IMG/VR virus record: IMGVR_UViG_3300037508_001314
Location: 1-46,213 of that record
Reading direction: 5' to 3' (one strand)
DNA length: 46,213 bases
From: a virus
Of the stretch, positions 29,771 to 38,463 are shown piece after piece. The notes beneath the pieces were generated by a model. The model was not told the DNA's origin. It saw only the letters and a list, made by a program, of their open reading frames with translations, and searched no databases. Each line of letters opens with the position of its first letter. Position 1 is the stretch's first letter. Both the position numbers and the translations under genes were made by a program.

Positions 29771-30664
29771 ATGAACCTCTCTTCTGCCACCACAACCTTC
29801 ATCAACGACTCTGGCACGTGTCGCACAAGGGCTTCGGTAGACACCTACCGTGGGGAACTTGCCAGACTCGGCGCCATGTTTCCCAAACTGACATTGGACC
29901 AGTTCACGGTCGACGAACTCGCCCAGTTCTGTCTCGCCAACCATCCATCCGACGCTACCGTCCGGCGCCGCCGGGCGATCCTGCGAGGGTTCTTCGGTTG
30001 GTGCGCCTACAAGCATCTGTGCCCAACCAACCCGGCCAGCGACCTCACCTACGCACTCAAGCCCGGCCACGCAGAGGTGCGTACCCATTCCTGGCTTGAC
30101 GAGGAAGCGATCGGCCATGTGGTCCGGTCCTGCCCGTCGACCCTCATGGGGGAACGTGACCGGCTCGTGCTGCTCATCGGATTCATGCTCGGCCTTCGCC
30201 GGGCAGAGATCACCGGGCTTCGTTGGCCCGACTTCTCGCTCGACCTGTCCCGGGTCACCCTGGTCGGCAAGGGCCGCAAACTGGTCACGTTGGGTGTGCC
30301 GCCACAGTTGCGGGACGCTCTCAAAGCGTGGCGCCGGCACGCACCGGTGGGAACCGTCACGGTGCTGCCCACGTTCGACGGGGACCGGTTCGGTGCCCGA
30401 ACCGTCGTGAACTGGAACAAACCGCTCGGCTGGGACGGTGTCGGCCGTGTCGTTGTCACGGCTGGTGAACGTGCCGGGTTCCCACAGTTGCGACCGCACG
30501 ACATGCGGCGCTCGTTCGCTGGTGTTCTTGAAGGGAAAGGTGTGCCCGTTTCTGACATCTCCCGGCTGCTACGCCACGGAGATCTCGGCGTCACATCCCG
30601 CTACCTGGACAAGAACCCGGAACGAGTGTCCGCTCTGGCGGACACGTTCAACTTGGCGCTCTAA
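29771..30664 (+). CDS. int: Tyrosine recombinase / integrase
   Basis: A 297-residue protein. The N-terminal SAM-like core-binding domain (about 20-100) is followed by the catalytic domain with R143 (GLRRAE), K167 (VGKGRK), H243 and R246 (RPHDMRRS), H269 (LRHGD) and nucleophile Y278 (SRYLD). All six active-site positions are intact. It would integrate the phage at a host att site. No attP core is evident by eye. Its TAA is one base from the stop of the convergent late operon, with no terminator between. Confidence 0.96.
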   Translation: MNLSSATTTFINDSGTCRTRASVDTYRGELARLGAMFPKLTLDQFTVDELAQFCLANHPSDATVRRRRAILRGFFGWCAYKHLCPTNPASDLTYALKPGHAEVRTHSWLDEEAIGHVVRSCPSTLMGERDRLVLLIGFMLGLRRAEITGLRWPDFSLDLSRVTLVGKGRKLVTLGVPPQLRDALKAWRRHAPVGTVTVLPTFDGDRFGARTVVNWNKPLGWDGVGRVVVTAGERAGFPQLRPHDMRRSFAGVLEGKGVPVSDISRLLRHGDLGVTSRYLDKNPERVSALADTFNLAL

Positions 30665-30665
30665 C

Positions 30666-30788
30666 TCAGCACGGGTCCTTGCCGGCCGACTTGCGGCCGT
30701 TCGCCATCTTCTTCGGGGCACGCTTCAGATTGCCTTTGCCGCCCATCTGCTGAGCGACCGCCTGCTTTGTCTTCGACTTCTTCTTCAC
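30666..30788 (-). CDS. Tiny lysine-rich basic protein, last gene of late operon
   Basis: A 40-residue product from GTG 30788, preceded by GGGGGGTGG and overlapping the previous stop. It is about one-third Lys/Arg (KKKSKTKQAV, RAPKKMANGRK) with a glycine-rich centre. A DNA- or RNA-condensing peptide carried in the virion is one possibility. It ends one base from the integrase stop. Confidence 0.6.
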   Translation of the reverse strand: MKKKSKTKQAVAQQMGGKGNLKRAPKKMANGRKSAGKDPC

Positions 30789-31063
30789 GACTCCACCCCC
30801 CTGCCGTGGGCCTCCCGGTCCGACACGTGATCAACCAGCAGGTTCACCATGTGGCGCTGGTGGCCGTCGATCGAATCAAGCCGGCCAGCGAGCCGGGTTT
30901 CGCTGGCGAGCCGATCCTGTTGCGCCACGTTGTGTTCCTCGGTGTTCTTGCGGCGGGTCTTACGTTGCTGCAGCCACGACCCGGCCAAACTGATCGCCGC
31001 AACCGTGACCGATGCGACGGCCGCAACCAGGGCGCCGCCCTCAATTTCGGTGATCCCGATCAC
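30785..31063 (-). CDS. Single-span membrane protein, possible second holin or spanin-like
   Basis: A 92-residue protein from GTG 31063 (AAGGAG upstream). One hydrophobic helix near the N-terminus (GALVAAVASVTVAAISLAGSWL) is followed by a charged helical tail (RKTRRKNTEEHN...). Size and layout suit a class III-type holin or another lysis accessory. It overlaps the propeller protein stop. The main holin candidate is at 38162. Confidence 0.65.
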   Translation of the reverse strand: MIGITEIEGGALVAAVASVTVAAISLAGSWLQQRKTRRKNTEEHNVAQQDRLASETRLAGRLDSIDGHQRHMVNLLVDHVSDREAHGRGVES

Positions 31064-33303
31064 TTGAAACTCCTTCGCAATGTCAACACGGTCACCATCG
31101 ATTGGGCTTGCCGGTTCACGTTGTTGGCGTACACACCAACCGAACGTGTTTCGGCAGCGATGCAGTCGTACCATTGGGCCGAACCTGTGACCGCCCAGTC
31201 CACGTCCTGCACACGAACCCGGGTTTGCACCAACGATTCCAACTGGCGGGCCCTGGCGGACCCAGAACCGGGCCCCGAGCCGGGGATCTCACGACCGTTC
31301 AACCCTTTCACACGATCGGAACAGTCGACCGGCAGGACGAGAACCTGGTCGGCCAAACCGACCGGGTTGGCCCGAACTGTCAACGACCGGACCACCGGTG
31401 TGAACGTTGTGGCTGTGACACGGATCCGGAACGAGATCATTTCGGCTTCAACACCGAGCGTCCATTTCGACACCTTGGTGCCGGCTGTGCCGGCCGCTGG
31501 CAGATCAGTGAACGACAGGCCACCGTCACGAGACCAGGCGACAGTGACGGTCGCACCGACCGGCAACGTGTCGTACGCCAACACAACTTCGGACCACACC
31601 TTGCGAAGACTGGTGCCCAGATCAAACACTGAGGTTTCCAACGCACCCGAAGCGACCGTGCCGTCGTCACCGAGACCGTTGTCGACATCGGTGACAACGG
31701 CACCGATCTGGTCGACCGTGAAACAGGTACGGCCGGCCCACTGGACGATCGAACCGACGTTTCCGGTCCCTTCGCTGCCGGCCTGGTTGTACCTGACCCA
31801 GGTCGCCCATCCACCGGTGGACAGGTCGATCGCACCGATACCGGAACCGGTCCGGCCGGTCCCGATTGTTTGTTCGCCCATCGCCCGCCACGAGAAGTAC
31901 ACGTACCTGTCGTCACCGGAGAACTCGCCGACCGCTTGCGACAGGCCGTTCACGGTCGGGATGTCCAACACTCGGGTCGGTGTCAGTTTGCCACCTTCGG
32001 TAGCGCACCGGTAGATCGTGGCCCGGCCGGCACCGTCAACGGTGCGGACCATCACGTTGCCCTGATAGTGGCCGAGAGCGGTCACGGTGACACCGGCCGG
32101 CGCTTCCCATGCGGTCACGTAGGATGCGTCCGAACCGAGTTGGATAGCGAACACGGCGGCCCGGTCGACACGGTTCCCAGCAAACCAAACCCAACCGTCG
32201 CCCGATGTGACGGTTGAGATGGTGGTTTCGGGTCGCAACGTCCAGATGCGGGCACCACCGACCGGTGTGCCGCCGTCACCCATTTCGACCAGTTCGTTCG
32301 GGGTGCCAGATGCGGTGCCGGGACGGGCGATGAAGATCCGGTCCGTGCACCATTCGACAATGGCCGCATCCTGTGTCGACCACGCAGACCCCGGTGACGC
32401 TGGTGTCGTGTTTCGATAAATGTTGGATCCGTCCGAGTAATACCATTGGGATCCGTCGGAAGCGAACGATGCGGGTGCGCCCGCACCGGTGATCGTGAAC
32501 ACGGTCGGTGACACGGTGGCGGGAGTTGCATAGTAGGCGACCTGACCTGATGCGGTCAGCACGTACAGGCCGGCGCCGGCCGTCACTGCACGCACCGTCG
32601 AATAGGCGGTCGAATGTTTCACTGCACCGTTCGGTACCAGCCGGAACGAACCGGGGGTGGTGAACGGGTCAATGCCGTGCGACCGTCGGAACGCTGCACT
32701 GGTTGACGTTTCCCGGTCCGCTGCGGTCTGACCGGCACCAGATGACCAGTCCGCTGACGACGCCAACGTGTACCGTTCGATTGCCTGGGAGAACGGGGTT
32801 TCGCTGGTGGCGAACCGTGGCGGGTCGAGTGGGATCACTCGCCGTTCGTAGCGTTGTTCACCGGCCGGCCGGTCAGCCAACATGTAGCCGACACCGTTCA
32901 GCCCGACCTCGTAGACGCTGCCGACATCGGCGTTCACGTTCAGGTTCGGGTCTGTGCCGTCGAACAGGAACACGGCCGACGACGTGGCCTGATCGAACCC
33001 GTCGCTGCAGGTCACCACAGCCAGATACGACGACCCGGTCGACAGGGTGAACGGGACCGCCACACTGGTGGCGGCCGACGTGACGATCCCCGAGTCGTAC
33101 AGGGTAACCGATCCGTCAGGTGACTGGTAGCGGACCCGATAGGTGGCCTGGGTGCGGCCGGCCAGCGACGAATACGACCACGTCACGGTCTGTGTCGGGA
33201 CCGTGACCGTGCCCGTGGGGGCCGTCACGGTTACGGTTGGTGCTGCCAGCAGGAACGTGCCGGCCAGCGACCCGACACCAAGTGTTGCTGAAGCGAGAGA
33301 CAT
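31060..33303 (-). CDS. Tail or receptor-binding protein with Ig/FN3-like N-terminus
   Basis: A 747-residue protein. Residues about 20-120 look like an FN3/Ig-like domain (PTVTVTAPTG...TYRVRYQSPDGSV...SYLAVVTCSDGF). The central 400 residues are beta-rich repeats of the kind GLYVLTASGQVAYYA / WVWFAGNRVDRAAVFAI that suggest a beta-propeller. The C-terminal 100 residues contain GLNGREIPGSGPGSG and an RVQDVDWAVT segment. It most likely lies at the tail tip and binds the cell surface. It is among the last large late genes. Confidence 0.75.
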   Translation of the reverse strand: MSLASATLGVGSLAGTFLLAAPTVTVTAPTGTVTVPTQTVTWSYSSLAGRTQATYRVRYQSPDGSVTLYDSGIVTSAATSVAVPFTLSTGSSYLAVVTCSDGFDQATSSAVFLFDGTDPNLNVNADVGSVYEVGLNGVGYMLADRPAGEQRYERRVIPLDPPRFATSETPFSQAIERYTLASSADWSSGAGQTAADRETSTSAAFRRSHGIDPFTTPGSFRLVPNGAVKHSTAYSTVRAVTAGAGLYVLTASGQVAYYATPATVSPTVFTITGAGAPASFASDGSQWYYSDGSNIYRNTTPASPGSAWSTQDAAIVEWCTDRIFIARPGTASGTPNELVEMGDGGTPVGGARIWTLRPETTISTVTSGDGWVWFAGNRVDRAAVFAIQLGSDASYVTAWEAPAGVTVTALGHYQGNVMVRTVDGAGRATIYRCATEGGKLTPTRVLDIPTVNGLSQAVGEFSGDDRYVYFSWRAMGEQTIGTGRTGSGIGAIDLSTGGWATWVRYNQAGSEGTGNVGSIVQWAGRTCFTVDQIGAVVTDVDNGLGDDGTVASGALETSVFDLGTSLRKVWSEVVLAYDTLPVGATVTVAWSRDGGLSFTDLPAAGTAGTKVSKWTLGVEAEMISFRIRVTATTFTPVVRSLTVRANPVGLADQVLVLPVDCSDRVKGLNGREIPGSGPGSGSARARQLESLVQTRVRVQDVDWAVTGSAQWYDCIAAETRSVGVYANNVNRQAQSMVTVLTLRRSFK

Positions 33304-33309
33304 GACGGG

Positions 33310-33384
33310 TCAGCCGGTGATCCGGTCGATGTTGGTCACCCGAGCCGGTAGACCGGCGTCGAAGCGGGACAGGATGGTGGTCAC
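33310..33384 (-). CDS. Possible 24-residue peptide between tail genes
   Basis: GTG 33384 overlaps the upstream stop as GTGA, and the frame ends 6 bases before the next ATG. The product TTILSRFDAGLPARVTNIDRITG is short but fills the gap exactly. It may be a real coupling peptide or chance. Confidence 0.45.
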   Translation of the reverse strand: MTTILSRFDAGLPARVTNIDRITG

Positions 33385-33632
33385 TTCAACTCATCCAATC
33401 TTGCCAGCACCTCAGCCAACTGGGCTTGCAGGTCAGCGACCTGCTGTTCCAACGGTGCCACTGGCACGGGCAGTTCCTCTACAGGAATCGGCACCCACAC
33501 ACCGTCAATGTAACGGTGATGGAATGGGTTGCCTGGCGGGTCGGGCAGTGCTTGCCCGTCCCATACTTCGATACCGTAGGCGGTGCAGGAACCGTCAGGT
33601 TCGATGCGGTACAGGACGGTTTCAGTAGGCAA
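33381..33632 (-). CDS. Small virion protein with C-terminal coiled coil
   Basis: 83 residues from a TTG start at 33632, chosen because AAGGAGG lies 6 bases upstream. The N-terminal half (TVLYRIEPDGSCTAYGIEVWDGQALPDP) is beta-rich, and the C-terminal 28 residues (APLEQQVADLQAQLAEVLARLDEL) form a clear coiled coil. Such fold combinations occur in tail-fibre chaperones or fibre accessory proteins. It overlaps the YVTN gene by 11 bases. Confidence 0.7.
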   Translation of the reverse strand: MPTETVLYRIEPDGSCTAYGIEVWDGQALPDPPGNPFHHRYIDGVWVPIPVEELPVPVAPLEQQVADLQAQLAEVLARLDELK

Positions 33633-34599
33633 AGACAGCCTCCTTAACTGGATAAAGAACAGAAACATTGTTACTGCTTTGGTTGGCAACATAAATGCGA
33701 TCGGATGTTGGTGCATAACCAATTCCGTAGGGGGCACTGCCAACTGCAATGGTTGCTACAACCGTATTGGTTGACGGTTTGATAACAGAAACATTGTTAC
33801 TGCCTTGGTTGGCAACGTAGATGCGGTCAGATGTTACTGAATACGCAACGCCTCTAGGAGTAGTACCAACTGCAATGGTTGCTACAACCGTATTGGTTGA
33901 CGGGTTGATAACGGAAACATTGTTACTGCCAGAGTTGGTAACATAGATGCGATCAGATGTTGGTGCATAACCAACTCCGCTAGGGTTGACATCAACTGCA
34001 ATGGTTGCTACAACCGTGTTTGTTGACGGGTTGATAACAGACACATTGCTAATGCCGTTGTTGGCGACATATACACGATCAGATGTTGGTGCATAACCAA
34101 CACCTATGGGTGAGGTGTTCACTGCAATGGTTGTTACAACCGTATTGGTTGACGGGTTGATAACGGACACATTGTTGGCAAGGTAGTTGGCAACGTAAAG
34201 GCGATCAGACGTTGGTGCATGAACAAGTCCATAGGGGCCATTACCAACTGGAATGGATGTTACAACCGTATTAGTTGAAGGGTTGATAACAGAAACATTG
34301 TTACTACCTTGCACGCTGACATAGAGACGGTCAGATGTTGGTACATATGCAACCAATGTGGGTGTGCCACCAGTAGAGATCGTTGTTTGAACCGTGTTTG
34401 TTGACGGATTGATAACAGACACATTAGCGCTAGAAGCGTTGACAGCGTAAATACGGTCAGACGTTGGTGCATAACCAATTCCGAAGGGTTGAGTACCAAC
34501 CGGAACCGTTGTGACTATCGCATCTGCAACAGTACGGCAACTAGCGGCCGCCCCACTTCGTTGCCCTTGCGGCAAACCAAACGTGCCCTTATTCGACAC
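33622..34599 (-). CDS. YVTN-type seven-repeat beta-propeller, likely receptor-binding fibre protein
   Basis: 325 residues from GTG 34599. After about 30 residues, seven 42-residue repeats follow, each close to GYAPTSDRIYVANxxSNNVSVINPSTNTVVATI. This is the YVTN/NHL repeat; seven repeats make one closed propeller. Archaeal and bacterial surface proteins use this fold, and on a phage it suggests receptor binding. Codon use is much more AT-rich than in its neighbours, and the repeats are nearly identical in DNA, so the gene is probably acquired and recently amplified. Confidence 0.85.
   Translation of the reverse strand: MSNKGTFGLPQGQRSGAAASCRTVADAIVTTVPVGTQPFGIGYAPTSDRIYAVNASSANVSVINPSTNTVQTTISTGGTPTLVAYVPTSDRLYVSVQGSNNVSVINPSTNTVVTSIPVGNGPYGLVHAPTSDRLYVANYLANNVSVINPSTNTVVTTIAVNTSPIGVGYAPTSDRVYVANNGISNVSVINPSTNTVVATIAVDVNPSGVGYAPTSDRIYVTNSGSNNVSVINPSTNTVVATIAVGTTPRGVAYSVTSDRIYVANQGSNNVSVIKPSTNTVVATIAVGSAPYGIGYAPTSDRIYVANQSSNNVSVLYPVKEAVFAY
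33650..34530. repeat. Seven tandem 126-bp coding repeats, AT-rich
   Basis: Units of 126 bp repeat seven times with only scattered differences (for example AACATTGTTACTGCC and ACCGTATTGGTTGACGG in most units). The base composition is visibly poorer in G and C than the rest of the genome. Recombination between units could change blade number or shuffle surface loops. Confidence 0.88.
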
Positions 34600-34600
34600 G

Positions 34601-34999
34601 TTAGAAACTTCCGCCAAACGCAAACAGGTTGAATGTCTCTGCCTTCTCCGTAGATGCACGCAACGACCAACCGGTCGGCAACACCAGCAACGGCAGATCG
34701 GCACGAGTATCGTTACGAACCGACGCCGTAAACGCCGCTACCGTGCTAGACGGCGTAGCAGCCGTGACAGCCACCTCACGCCACAATCGAGTGTTCGTGC
34801 CGTCGTTCAGAAACAGGCGCACAAAGCCAGCCGTGGTGGTCACGGTCGCTTGGATCACGATCTCTTCGATGCGTGACCCGCTAGCCCCAGCAGTTGCCAC
34901 GGTAACAATGGTGCCGGTGCCGTCACGGTTCGTGTTTGCTGCGCTGATCTGTCCGTGACCGGCGAGTGGGGTGCCTGCGAAGTTCGGGTCGGTTGCCAT
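34601..34999 (-). CDS. Virion structural protein, beta-rich
   Basis: A 132-residue protein, ATG 34999 with AGGAG upstream. It has a beta-rich pattern (GTIVTVATAGASGSRIEEIVIQATVTTTAGFVRLFLNDG...WREVAV...LPTGWSLRAS) shared with small phage tail-fibre or adaptor proteins that cap a trimeric fibre. Likely structural; the exact position in the virion is unknown. Confidence 0.7.
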   Translation of the reverse strand: MATDPNFAGTPLAGHGQISAANTNRDGTGTIVTVATAGASGSRIEEIVIQATVTTTAGFVRLFLNDGTNTRLWREVAVTAATPSSTVAAFTASVRNDTRADLPLLVLPTGWSLRASTEKAETFNLFAFGGSF

Positions 35000-35008
35000 G
35001 TGATGCTC

Positions 35009-35596
35009 CTATCGGTATTGCTGTGCGAGAAAGATGCGGGTAGCGGGCGACTTGGCTGATGGCGTCGAGTTCACCCATCTCGATGTGGACGAGTTCCACG
35101 TCAACGTCTGACCGTTGGCGACGCCGGACACCGTCACGTCCGCCAAAGCGGACAAGTTCACCGAAGTCCAGGCGGGCACACCCGCCGCCACACCAAGCAA
35201 CTGGCCGGCCGTGCCGACCGGTAGCCGGGTGGCGGTGTTCGCCGCCGACCCGTACAACAGGTCACCGGTCGCTGTCATCTTCCGGAACGGCAACTCGTCC
35301 ATATCGGCCTGAGTGGCCGCCACATGCCACACAGTGCCCGCAGGATGCGCTCTGGCGGCCGTTGACTGCTGGGCCCGCACAACCGTCACCGACGTAGCCG
35401 AAACCGTGTGAGCGGTCACCTGAACCAGTTCGGGGGCACCGTTCAACCCGGCCGGGTCCAACACCATCCACATCCAGTCCGGGGCCGCAACAACCGGCAA
35501 CCCGGCAAACGCTGTCGAGTTGATCGTCACCGCACCCGACGACAACGGTGCGTCCGACACTGTCCCAGCAAGAAAGTTCCTATAGATCGACGGCAT
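35009..35596 (-). CDS. Tail fibre-like protein
   Basis: A 195-residue protein. The centre contains GDLLYGSAANTATRLPVGTAGQLLGVAAGVPAW, a well-known phage tail-fibre motif, followed by NLSALADVTVSGVANGQTLTWNSSTSRW, another fibre repeat. The N-terminal 90 residues may attach to the tail. It is 12 bases from the upstream tail-completion gene. Confidence 0.78.
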   Translation of the reverse strand: MPSIYRNFLAGTVSDAPLSSGAVTINSTAFAGLPVVAAPDWMWMVLDPAGLNGAPELVQVTAHTVSATSVTVVRAQQSTAARAHPAGTVWHVAATQADMDELPFRKMTATGDLLYGSAANTATRLPVGTAGQLLGVAAGVPAWTSVNLSALADVTVSGVANGQTLTWNSSTSRWVNSTPSAKSPATRIFLAQQYR

Positions 35597-35599
35597 CGG

Positions 35600-36520
35600 T
35601 CACCACACTCCCGCAAACTTCGGACGTTTCACATACGGACGATGCAACGGAGGCAGATTCAACCGGCGGGCCTCATCCAACGCCCGATAGAAGTTCTGCC
35701 ACAACGCCCTCGACAACGACAACGACACACCGCCACGCTGAGGTTCCGACCGGTTCCATTCCTCGGCACGATCAATCTCACCCCGACTGATCTCCCGGGC
35801 AGACACCAACCAGGCCGACGCATACAGGGCCGGCAAATCCTCGGCACCCTCCGGAACGCTCACCGTTGCCGCCTCCGTCGGAGCGGCAGGATACGACGAC
35901 CACCGGTACGGGACCCGATACACGACATGCAAACTGTCCGAGTTCTTCACCGACGCCGGCAACCGGACAATCTTCCCGGTCGGATACAAAGCGGTCGGCA
36001 AATCCTGAAACAGGTTCCAGTTATGCAACTCGCCGATCCGGCCCGTTGAAGACTCGACAACCGAGATCCGCAACACTTCCCGCACGTTCTCCGGGACCGA
36101 CACATACTGCATGTCGGTCGCCCTGGTGAACACGCCAGACACCAGCAACGGCAACCCGAGCGCCTCCATCCGAGGGAACGCCCGCTTCACCCCTTCGGCG
36201 ACACGGTGACGGGCCCAGGTCGGGTTCACCGCACCAACCGTCCCGGCCGGGTACGACACGTTCTGTGTCGTACCGTAATAGCCTCGCTGAGCGGTATAGA
36301 CGGGTGTCGCATCGTTCGTCTTGCCGGTCACCAGCAACAGTTCGGCACCGATCTCGACAATGTCGGAAACGTTCAACGTTCCGGACGTAACCTGGAACGT
36401 GATCGTGGTTGCGACCGTCACCGGTGTGATCGTGACCAGCAGCCCTTGTTCTGCTGGAGCCTGCAACTCCAACAGTGCACGGTCCACCAAAGACCCGAGC
36501 GTCGCCGACACGTAGTTCAT
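35600..36520 (-). CDS. Probable head-tail connector or tail-completion protein
   Basis: A 306-residue protein, ATG 36520 after GGGGGGTG. A mixed fold with HRVAEGVKRAFPRMEALGLPLLVSGVFTRATDMQYVSVPENVREVLRI and a C-terminal helical region (LYASAWLVSAREISRGEIDRAEEWNRSEPQRGGV) resembles connector or stopper proteins of short-tailed phages. The assignment is by pattern and position only. Confidence 0.6.
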   Translation of the reverse strand: MNYVSATLGSLVDRALLELQAPAEQGLLVTITPVTVATTITFQVTSGTLNVSDIVEIGAELLLVTGKTNDATPVYTAQRGYYGTTQNVSYPAGTVGAVNPTWARHRVAEGVKRAFPRMEALGLPLLVSGVFTRATDMQYVSVPENVREVLRISVVESSTGRIGELHNWNLFQDLPTALYPTGKIVRLPASVKNSDSLHVVYRVPYRWSSYPAAPTEAATVSVPEGAEDLPALYASAWLVSAREISRGEIDRAEEWNRSEPQRGGVSLSLSRALWQNFYRALDEARRLNLPPLHRPYVKRPKFAGVW

Positions 36521-36550
36521 CGCCTACACCCCCCTGATAACGGAAACGGG

Positions 36551-36754
36551 TCAGGCGTCGAGCGGTTCGGACAACCGCAACGCCGACCAGGCCGCCTCAA
36601 ACTCGGCGAGGTACGCCATGAGCGTGGCGTCAACCGTGGCGGACCGGGCCGTGATGAGTTGCTCAAACTGTTCGCCATCGAACGAGAACAAGGCCAGCAC
36701 GTACGACATTTCGTTGTCGTACGGGAACTCGCCGAGAACCGTGAAGGTCGCCAT
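36551..36754 (-). CDS. Small late protein, unknown
   Basis: A 67-residue acidic protein (MATFTVLGEFPYDNEMSYVLALFSFDGEQFEQLI...LAEFEAAWSALRL). ATG 36754 overlaps the upstream stop. It could be a small virion or assembly protein. No family is recognised. Confidence 0.68.
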   Translation of the reverse strand: MATFTVLGEFPYDNEMSYVLALFSFDGEQFEQLITARSATVDATLMAYLAEFEAAWSALRLSEPLDA

Positions 36755-38160
36755 CAGACGGTCCGAGAAAGGATGACCTTGACCTGACCTGCTGCCACAG
36801 CGGTCGTGTCACTGTCAGCGACGCCACCAGTGATCGCAATGCCCAAACCGAGAGCGAACCTGTAGCCCTGGAACGGGGTGTGCACGCTCGCCACTCCAGG
36901 GACACCGCCCACAGCGGCAGGCACAGGGATGATCATCAACGGCACATCGGTGCCGACCGTTGGAGCCGTCGCCTTGTTGTACAACTTGACGAAGGCCGCA
37001 GTGGCACCCGTGTTCGTTGCGTACACGCCCTGCAAACCACTGGTGCCCGTCAACACCAGCGCACCGTTCGTCGTGGCGAGCGAGTTCACCGAGTACGGGG
37101 TCGCAGGCACCGCAGGAGTCACCGTCGTTGATGTCATCGTCACCGCAGCCGAACCACCCGCCAGCGAGGCGGCAATACCCTGCCCGGCCACCGTCGAACC
37201 ACGACCAGCGGTAATCTCCGCCGTCAACTCGGCGTAGTCCTGAACATTCACGAACTGGAACTGGAGGCTGACAGCGGTCGGGGCTGCGGCCATCGCCGCA
37301 CGACCCGAACCAGCCACGTAGGTGCCACCGAACGTCGTGCCGACCAACTCGATCGTGTTCGCATCCACCACCGTGATCGCATAGTTCCCACGAACCTCGG
37401 CCCCACCGTTCGTCACGCCGGTCAGCGCCTCGACCCACACGGTGCCCGTGTAGGCGTGGGCATTGATCGTCAGACGAATCACACCGCCAGTGCCAGCGAC
37501 AGCGCCCGTGACATCCTTCCACGCACCATGATTCATCGAACGGAGACGCAACTTGTACTCGGCGTTCGGATCAGGGATCTGCTGGTGGCGGACGTAACTG
37601 TTCGCACGACCGGCAGTCGAGTCGATCGACCGAGAGTGGAAGTACGTCTCGTCAGCGAACGGCTCCAACTCCAGAATGGAGTAGGAGGCCGTCGTCACGA
37701 TCGTCGACGCAGCCGAAGCCAACGGCCGCAACCCACCGTTCTGCACGTAGTACAGCATCTGGGTGGCGGTCGCACTCGCTGCGCCACCGATGTCGATCTG
37801 GGCGCTGTGCCGGCCGTCAGGAACCCCCGTCACCGAATCGACCGACACCATCTCCACGATGTGATGGTTACTGGCGTTGCGGGTGTTCAGGACACCGAAC
37901 ATCGCACGGAACGGCAGCGTGAACGTCTCCTTCGACAGAAGTTCCACGAACCCGCCAGCGTTCGTGCCCGAAGCGATCGTGAGCACACCAGCCGAGATTG
38001 AGGCGGTCGAACCACCCGACTCCGTCACATCCCACAGATCGGTCAGCGGACGAGTGAACGAGTCCCGCCACTTCTTCTGCATGCTGTCGACCGTCATGGC
38101 GACACCCTCGGTGTCCTCCGACAACGCCAGGAACAACTTGTCCGACAGGTAGTTCGTCAT
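36754..38160 (-). CDS. Beta-rich tail or surface protein
   Basis: A 468-residue protein. After an N-terminal helix (MQKKWRDSFTRPLTDLWDV), the rest is beta-rich with Thr/Ser/Gly-rich segments. RLTINAHAYTGTVWVEALTGVTNGGAEVRGNYAITVVDANTIELVGTTFGGTYVAG is typical of phage adhesin-type domains. It starts one base after the holin stop, so holin and this protein share a message. Likely a tail spike or capsid-surface protein. Confidence 0.7.
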   Translation of the reverse strand: MTNYLSDKLFLALSEDTEGVAMTVDSMQKKWRDSFTRPLTDLWDVTESGGSTASISAGVLTIASGTNAGGFVELLSKETFTLPFRAMFGVLNTRNASNHHIVEMVSVDSVTGVPDGRHSAQIDIGGAASATATQMLYYVQNGGLRPLASAASTIVTTASYSILELEPFADETYFHSRSIDSTAGRANSYVRHQQIPDPNAEYKLRLRSMNHGAWKDVTGAVAGTGGVIRLTINAHAYTGTVWVEALTGVTNGGAEVRGNYAITVVDANTIELVGTTFGGTYVAGSGRAAMAAAPTAVSLQFQFVNVQDYAELTAEITAGRGSTVAGQGIAASLAGGSAAVTMTSTTVTPAVPATPYSVNSLATTNGALVLTGTSGLQGVYATNTGATAAFVKLYNKATAPTVGTDVPLMIIPVPAAVGGVPGVASVHTPFQGYRFALGLGIAITGGVADSDTTAVAAGQVKVILSRTV

Positions 38161-38161
38161 G

Positions 38162-38374
38162 TCAGACCCCGGCCGGAAGAGTGGCCGGATCGTACGGGTC
38201 GCCGATCCTGCGGGCGACCTGACCCTTCAGCCAGGACAGGCCGGCAGCGATCAGCGGTGCGTACACCGCCGGCACGTTGAACATCTCGACAGTGACCACG
38301 GCAAGACCGGCCTGCACGGCGGTCCACACGACACGTTCCCACAGTCGGATCCGAAACGAAGACTTGGCGCTCAT
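38162..38374 (-). CDS. Holin, r1t-like
   Basis: 70 residues from ATG 38374 (AGGGGGTGG upstream). WERVVWTAVQAGLAVVTVEMF and VYAPLIAAGLSWLKGQVARRIGDPYDPATLPAGV give two predicted membrane segments and the RxGDP tail seen in actinophage holins. It would make membrane holes that release the M15 endolysin. It sits within virion genes, about 19 kb from the lysin, just after a hairpin terminator that may lower its expression. Confidence 0.78.
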   Translation of the reverse strand: MSAKSSFRIRLWERVVWTAVQAGLAVVTVEMFNVPAVYAPLIAAGLSWLKGQVARRIGDPYDPATLPAGV

Positions 38375-38402
38375 CACATCCACCCCCTGGGCGTGAACCA
38401 GA

Positions 38403-38442
38403 AGAGGCCCGGTTCCGGCATAACCGGAACACGGGCCCCTCT
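38403..38442 (-). terminator. Hairpin between decoration gene and holin
   Basis: GTTCCGG (38412-38418) pairs with CCGGAAC (38424-38430) around CATAA. The stem continues through one bulge with GGCCC/GGGCC and, past a second bulge, AGA/TCT, about 16 pairs in all. A short U-rich stretch follows on the leftward transcript. It probably attenuates transcription from the capsid genes into holin and tail genes. Confidence 0.7.
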
Positions 38443-38463
38443 GGAACACACCTGCCTACAGGG

